A stretch of DNA of 64,000 bases. It comes from Pseudomonas sp. MN1F (GTDB lineage: Bacteria; Pseudomonadota; Gammaproteobacteria; Pseudomonadales; Pseudomonadaceae). Numbering within the stretch: the first letter of the stretch is position 1; every line of letters begins with the position of its first letter. Below are positions 60,710 to 64,000 of the stretch, one piece after another. Both the position numbers and the translations under genes were made by a program. Under the pieces are notes generated by a model. That model saw only the letters and a program-made list of their open reading frames with translations, was not told the origin of the DNA and did not search any database. The stretch spans positions 62,001 to 126,000 of the forward strand of contig NZ_VZII01000058.1 of assembly GCF_009391885.1 (NCBI RefSeq). Direction: 5' to 3'.

Positions 60710-61534
60710 TTATTCGGTTTTGGCAAACAGCGCATTGCCGCAGCGCGAGCAGAATGCGGCGCCATGCTCATGAGTTTTCTTGTGGCAGGTCGGGCAGTCA
60801 TGTTGCAGCTGCTCGCCGCGCATTGCATTGGCCAGTTCGGCGGTGAAGATACCGGTCGGCACGGCGATGATCGAATAACCCGTGATCATCACCAGCGACG
60901 ACAGCACCTGCCCCAGCGGCGTCTTTGGCACGATGTCGCCGAAGCCTACCGTGGTCAGCGTGACAATCGCCCAGTAGATGCCTTTGGGGATGCTGGTAAA
61001 GCCATGCTCCGGCCCTTCGATCACATACATCAGGGTGCCGAACACGGTGACCAGGGTCGACACGCTGACCAGGAACACGATGATCTTCTGCTTGCTGCCG
61101 CGCAGTGCGTCCAGCAGGTAATGCGCTTGCTTGAGGTAGGGGCTGAGCTTGAGCACGCGGAAGATCCGCAGCATCCGGATCACCCGGATCATCAGCAGGT
61201 ACTGAGCGTCGCTGTAGTACAGGGCGATGATCCCCGGCACGATCGCCAGCAGGTCGACCAGGCCGTAGAAGCTGAAGGCATAGCGCAACGGCCTGGGCGA
61301 GCAGTACAGGCGGGTGAGGTACTCGGCCAAAAAGATCGCGGTGAAGCCCCACTCGATGGCGGCCAGCAGGCCCGCGTAGCCCTGGTGCACATCGTCGATG
61401 CTGTCGAGGATCACTGTGACCAGGCTGGCCAGGATGATCAGCAGGAGGATCTTGTCGAAGCGTCTTCCAGCCACGGTGTCGGTCTGGAAGACGATGACGT
61501 AGAGCCGCTCGCGCAGGCTCGCAAGGTTGTTCAT
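60710..61534 (-). CDS. Voltage-gated-type K+ channel with C-terminal zinc ribbon
   Basis: The 274-residue protein has six membrane segments, an S4-like Arg-rich segment (RVIRMLRIFRVLKL, 117-130) and the selectivity filter TVGFGD (195-200). The C-terminus carries CPTC (247-250) and CSRC (262-265), a small zinc ribbon. The filter identifies a K+ channel; the gating sense is unknown. Confidence 0.92.
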   Translation of the reverse strand: MNNLASLRERLYVIVFQTDTVAGRRFDKILLLIILASLVTVILDSIDDVHQGYAGLLAAIEWGFTAIFLAEYLTRLYCSPRPLRYAFSFYGLVDLLAIVPGIIALYYSDAQYLLMIRVIRMLRIFRVLKLSPYLKQAHYLLDALRGSKQKIIVFLVSVSTLVTVFGTLMYVIEGPEHGFTSIPKGIYWAIVTLTTVGFGDIVPKTPLGQVLSSLVMITGYSIIAVPTGIFTAELANAMRGEQLQHDCPTCHKKTHEHGAAFCSRCGNALFAKTE

Positions 61535-61579
61535 TGGCTCGTTCCACAGTTGCGATGGGCAGAGCCTAGGGGCTGCGTT

Positions 61580-62452
61580 TCAGCTGTGCAAGCGGCTGGC
61601 GTCGCGTTGCCGGGGCTGGGCGAGGTGGCTGCCCAGATGCATCAGCCAGCAAGCGGCGACGAAGGGCGCAGTCAGCCCGGCGACAGGCAATAGCTTGAAC
61701 AACGGTTGCAACAGCAAAGCCAGGGCAATGGCCAGCAACGTCACCCAAGGTTTTTCACCCTGGCGACTGAACGCCAATGCCGCCAGTGCCGCATTGAAAC
61801 CGTACAGCCCCAGCCATGCCGCTTGCGCCTGGTCGGCGAGCAGTGCCACCCCGCCGCCAATGGCCGAACCGAGCACGGCCCACATCGCCGCATAGGGGTT
61901 GGCAATGAACATCCCGATGATGATCAGCAACCCGGCCAGCGGCTGGTCGAGCAGGAAGATCTGCCCTACGCCACGCGCCAGGGCATACGCAGGTTCTGCC
62001 TCGACGAAACCGCTGGGCGCCGGGCTTGCGAACAGCAGGGCAACCCAGCCAAGCAGCACGAATGGCGCGGTATAGGCAACCAGCAGCTTGCCGCCGCGCT
62101 TGCGCCATTGGTGGGTGATGATGCTCGACAGGCCGCCGGCTGCGATGATCAGCGGCGGGAGAATGGCCGACCAGGGCAGCACGGCGCTGATCAGGATGCC
62201 GATCAGCACGCCGTTGTAGCAGTACAGCCCGGCTTGGCGGTCGGCGCGGTCGTAGCCGCGGCGTTGGGCGGTGAGCAGGCCGGCGAGGGCGCCGAGCAGG
62301 GCGCCGCCGACCAGGTTGGGCGCGGTCAGCAGGATGGCCAGCAGGCAGCACAGGCCGCACAGGGGGTTGCGCAGCAGCAGCACCTGGCTGAAGCCGTTGA
62401 GCAGCGCCGTGGCCCAGTCGGGGCACGGGTTGACGAAATTCTTGGTGTACAT
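61580..62452 (-). CDS. Urea transporter family protein
   Basis: The 290-residue membrane protein resembles the UT-B/dvUT family: two homologous halves with about ten helices and the motifs LLRNPLCGLCCLLAIL and DQPLAGLLIIIGMFIANPYA. It lies between the K+ channel (45 nt before it) and pyk. No urease genes are in the window. The start has no strong ribosome site. Confidence 0.86.
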   Translation of the reverse strand: MYTKNFVNPCPDWATALLNGFSQVLLLRNPLCGLCCLLAILLTAPNLVGGALLGALAGLLTAQRRGYDRADRQAGLYCYNGVLIGILISAVLPWSAILPPLIIAAGGLSSIITHQWRKRGGKLLVAYTAPFVLLGWVALLFASPAPSGFVEAEPAYALARGVGQIFLLDQPLAGLLIIIGMFIANPYAAMWAVLGSAIGGGVALLADQAQAAWLGLYGFNAALAALAFSRQGEKPWVTLLAIALALLLQPLFKLLPVAGLTAPFVAACWLMHLGSHLAQPRQRDASRLHS

Positions 62453-62520
62453 GGGCAGTCAGCAAGGTTGATGGGGGAGCGGTGGGCCTCTTTGGGCCTC
62501 GGTTTTCCGCCGGTCGGAAC

Positions 62521-62539
62521 GGGGGCGCAAAGCGCCCCC
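62521..62539 (-). terminator. GC-rich hairpin after pyruvate kinase gene
   Basis: GGGGGCGC and GCGCCCCC form an 8-bp stem with a 3-nt loop, 7 nt beyond the pyk stop. On the minus strand no long T run follows, so its action as an intrinsic terminator is uncertain. Confidence 0.55.
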
Positions 62540-62545
62540 GGCGTC

Positions 62546-63961
62546 TCAGGCCAAGGTCTCGATGCGCAAGGTGTTAGTCGAACCCGGCTTGCCGAAAGGC
62601 ACGCCGGCAGTCACCAGCAGCGTGTCACCACGGCTGGCCATGCCTTGCGCCTGGGCGATTTCCAGCGCGGTGGAAACCACCTCGTCGACCTGGCGCAGGC
62701 GGTCGTTGACCACCGAGTGCACCCCCCAGGCCACGCTCAGGCGGCGTGCGGTGGCCAGGTTTGGCGTCAGGTTGAGGATCGGCGCCCGTGGCCGTTCGCG
62801 CGCGGCACGCAGGGTCGAGGCCCCCGACTCGCTGTAGTTGACCAGCACCGCCACCGGCAGGATGCCGCTGATACGGCGGATCGCGCAGCTGATGGCGTCC
62901 GACACGGTGGCCTCGGCCTTCGGCCGGCCAACGTCCAGTTGGGCCTGGTAGTCCGGGCCGTTCTCCACCTGGCGGATGATCTTGCTCATCATCTGCACGG
63001 CTTCCTGCGGGTAGTCGCCGGAGGCGGTTTCAGCCGACAGCATCACCGCGTCGGCGCCTTCGGCCACGGCGTTGGCCACGTCGGTGACTTCCGCTCGGGT
63101 CGGCGCTGGCGAGAAACGCATGGATTCGAGCATCTGGGTCGCCACCACCACCGGTTTGCCCAGCTGGCGGCAGGTGCCGATGATGCGCTTCTGGATCTGC
63201 GGCACGCTTTCGGCCGGCACTTCCACGCCCAGGTCGCCACGGGCCACCATGATCGCATCTGCCAGTTCTGCGATGGCTTGCAGTTGTTCGACTGCCGAAG
63301 GCTTTTCGATCTTGGCCATCAGGTAGGCGCGGTCGCCGATCAGCTGGCGCGCTTCGACGATGTCTTCCGGTCGCTGCACGAACGACAGGGCCACCCAGTC
63401 CACACCCAGCTCCAGGCCGAAGGCCAGGTCGCGGCGGTCTTTCTCGGTGAGCGGGGAGAGGTCGAGTACCGCTTGCGGCACGTTGACGCCCTTGCGGTCC
63501 GACAGCTCGCCACCGTTCAGCACTTCGGTGTCGATCGCGTCAGTGTGCTTGGCAGTCACCCGCAGGCGCAGCTTGCCGTCGTCGAGCAGCAGGTCCATGC
63601 CTGGCTCCAGCGCAGCGATGATTTCCGGGTGTGGCAGGTTGACCCGGCGGCTGTCGCCCGGGGTCTTGTCCAGGTCCAGGCGCAGGGCCTGGCCGCGTTG
63701 CAGCTGGACCTTGCCTTCAGCGAAGCGGCCGACGCGCAGCTTCGGCCCTTGCAGGTCCATGAGGATGCCCAGCGGGTAGTTCAACTGTTGCTCGACTTCG
63801 CGGATCCACTGGTAGCGCAGGGCGTGGTCGGCGTGCTCGCCGTGGCTGAAGTTGAGGCGGAAGATGTTCACCCCGGCTTCGACCAACTGGCGGATGTCGT
63901 CGATGCCTTTGATCGCAGGGCCGAGGGTGGCAAGGATCTTTACTTTTTTATCAGGCGTCAT
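62546..63961 (-). CDS. pyk: Pyruvate kinase
   Basis: Glycolytic enzyme converting phosphoenolpyruvate and ADP to pyruvate and ATP. The 471 residues start with KVKILATLGPAIKGID, and show the FRLNFSHGEH substrate loop, MVARGDLGVEVP signature, and VMLSAETASGDYP. A second copy is typical in this genus; which isozyme (A or F) cannot be told from this window alone. The start ATG lies 39 nt from the window end. Confidence 0.96.
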   Translation of the reverse strand: MTPDKKVKILATLGPAIKGIDDIRQLVEAGVNIFRLNFSHGEHADHALRYQWIREVEQQLNYPLGILMDLQGPKLRVGRFAEGKVQLQRGQALRLDLDKTPGDSRRVNLPHPEIIAALEPGMDLLLDDGKLRLRVTAKHTDAIDTEVLNGGELSDRKGVNVPQAVLDLSPLTEKDRRDLAFGLELGVDWVALSFVQRPEDIVEARQLIGDRAYLMAKIEKPSAVEQLQAIAELADAIMVARGDLGVEVPAESVPQIQKRIIGTCRQLGKPVVVATQMLESMRFSPAPTRAEVTDVANAVAEGADAVMLSAETASGDYPQEAVQMMSKIIRQVENGPDYQAQLDVGRPKAEATVSDAISCAIRRISGILPVAVLVNYSESGASTLRAARERPRAPILNLTPNLATARRLSVAWGVHSVVNDRLRQVDEVVSTALEIAQAQGMASRGDTLLVTAGVPFGKPGSTNTLRIETLA

Positions 63962-64000
63962 GATTGGGCAGTCTCAAGGATCAGGATGGCGCGGAAGTCG

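Overview
The window looks like the chromosome of a Pseudomonas of the P. putida group. The grounds are high GC, the FleQ/FleSR/FleN polar-flagellum regulators, the MotCD stator, the HsbA-HsbR-HptB switch lying inside the flagellar genes, and three copies of the P. putida-type REP element. Species is an inference; no sequence search was possible.

Bases 1-27767 hold a nearly complete late and middle flagellar region on the + strand: flaG-fliD-fliS-fliT, fleQ, fleSR, fliEFGHIJ, hsbA-hsbR-hptB, fliK, fliLMNOPQR-flhB, flhA-flhF-fleN-fliA. Sequences with sigma-54 (-24/-12) spacing lie in front of fleS, fliE, fliK, fliL and flhA, and a close match to a FliA (sigma-28) promoter precedes fliS. This fits the Pseudomonas hierarchy: FleQ with RpoN drives fleSR and export genes, FleR drives basal body genes, and FliA drives late genes. 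FlhF and FleN set pole and number of flagella.

Bases 27860-36716 are the chemotaxis operon: cheY-cheZ-cheA-cheB-motC-motD-parC-like-parP-like-cheW-DUF2802, closed by a clear bidirectional terminator. CheA carries four copies of a short acidic/amphipathic motif in its linker.

Bases 36759-41440 run on the minus strand: a FliK-like gene, a short FlhB C-terminal-domain gene, and then a 904-residue protein whose C-terminal third carries the hallmarks of a TcdA/TcdB-type glycosyltransferase (Trp, SDxLR, DxD at the TcdB spacing) behind an N-terminal region like those of Pseudomonas dermonecrotic-toxin-like proteins. This is the most unusual part of the window: a putative glycosyltransferase toxin directly downstream of flagellar export-switch paralogues.

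Bases 41573-48911 are the complete cytochrome c maturation operon ccmABCDEFGHI plus a lipoprotein gene. Bases 49010-54346 are a run of single metabolic genes (2-hydroxyacid dehydrogenase, PhzF-like protein, GFA-family protein, DMT transporter, FKBP, periplasmic histidine phosphatase) interrupted by an AT-richer two-gene cassette of unknown function at 52803-53484.

Bases 54383-56660 are an NCS1 nucleobase/hydantoin-type permease and an Asp/Glu/hydantoin racemase-superfamily enzyme that lacks one of the two catalytic cysteines; upstream is an AT-rich regulatory spacer with several palindromes. The rest holds an Lrp-type regulator divergent from a DMT transporter, a SAM methyltransferase, a sulfate-binding protein, a voltage-gated-type K+ channel with a zinc ribbon, a urea transporter and pyruvate kinase. 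No tRNA, rRNA, insertion sequence, integrase or CRISPR array was seen.
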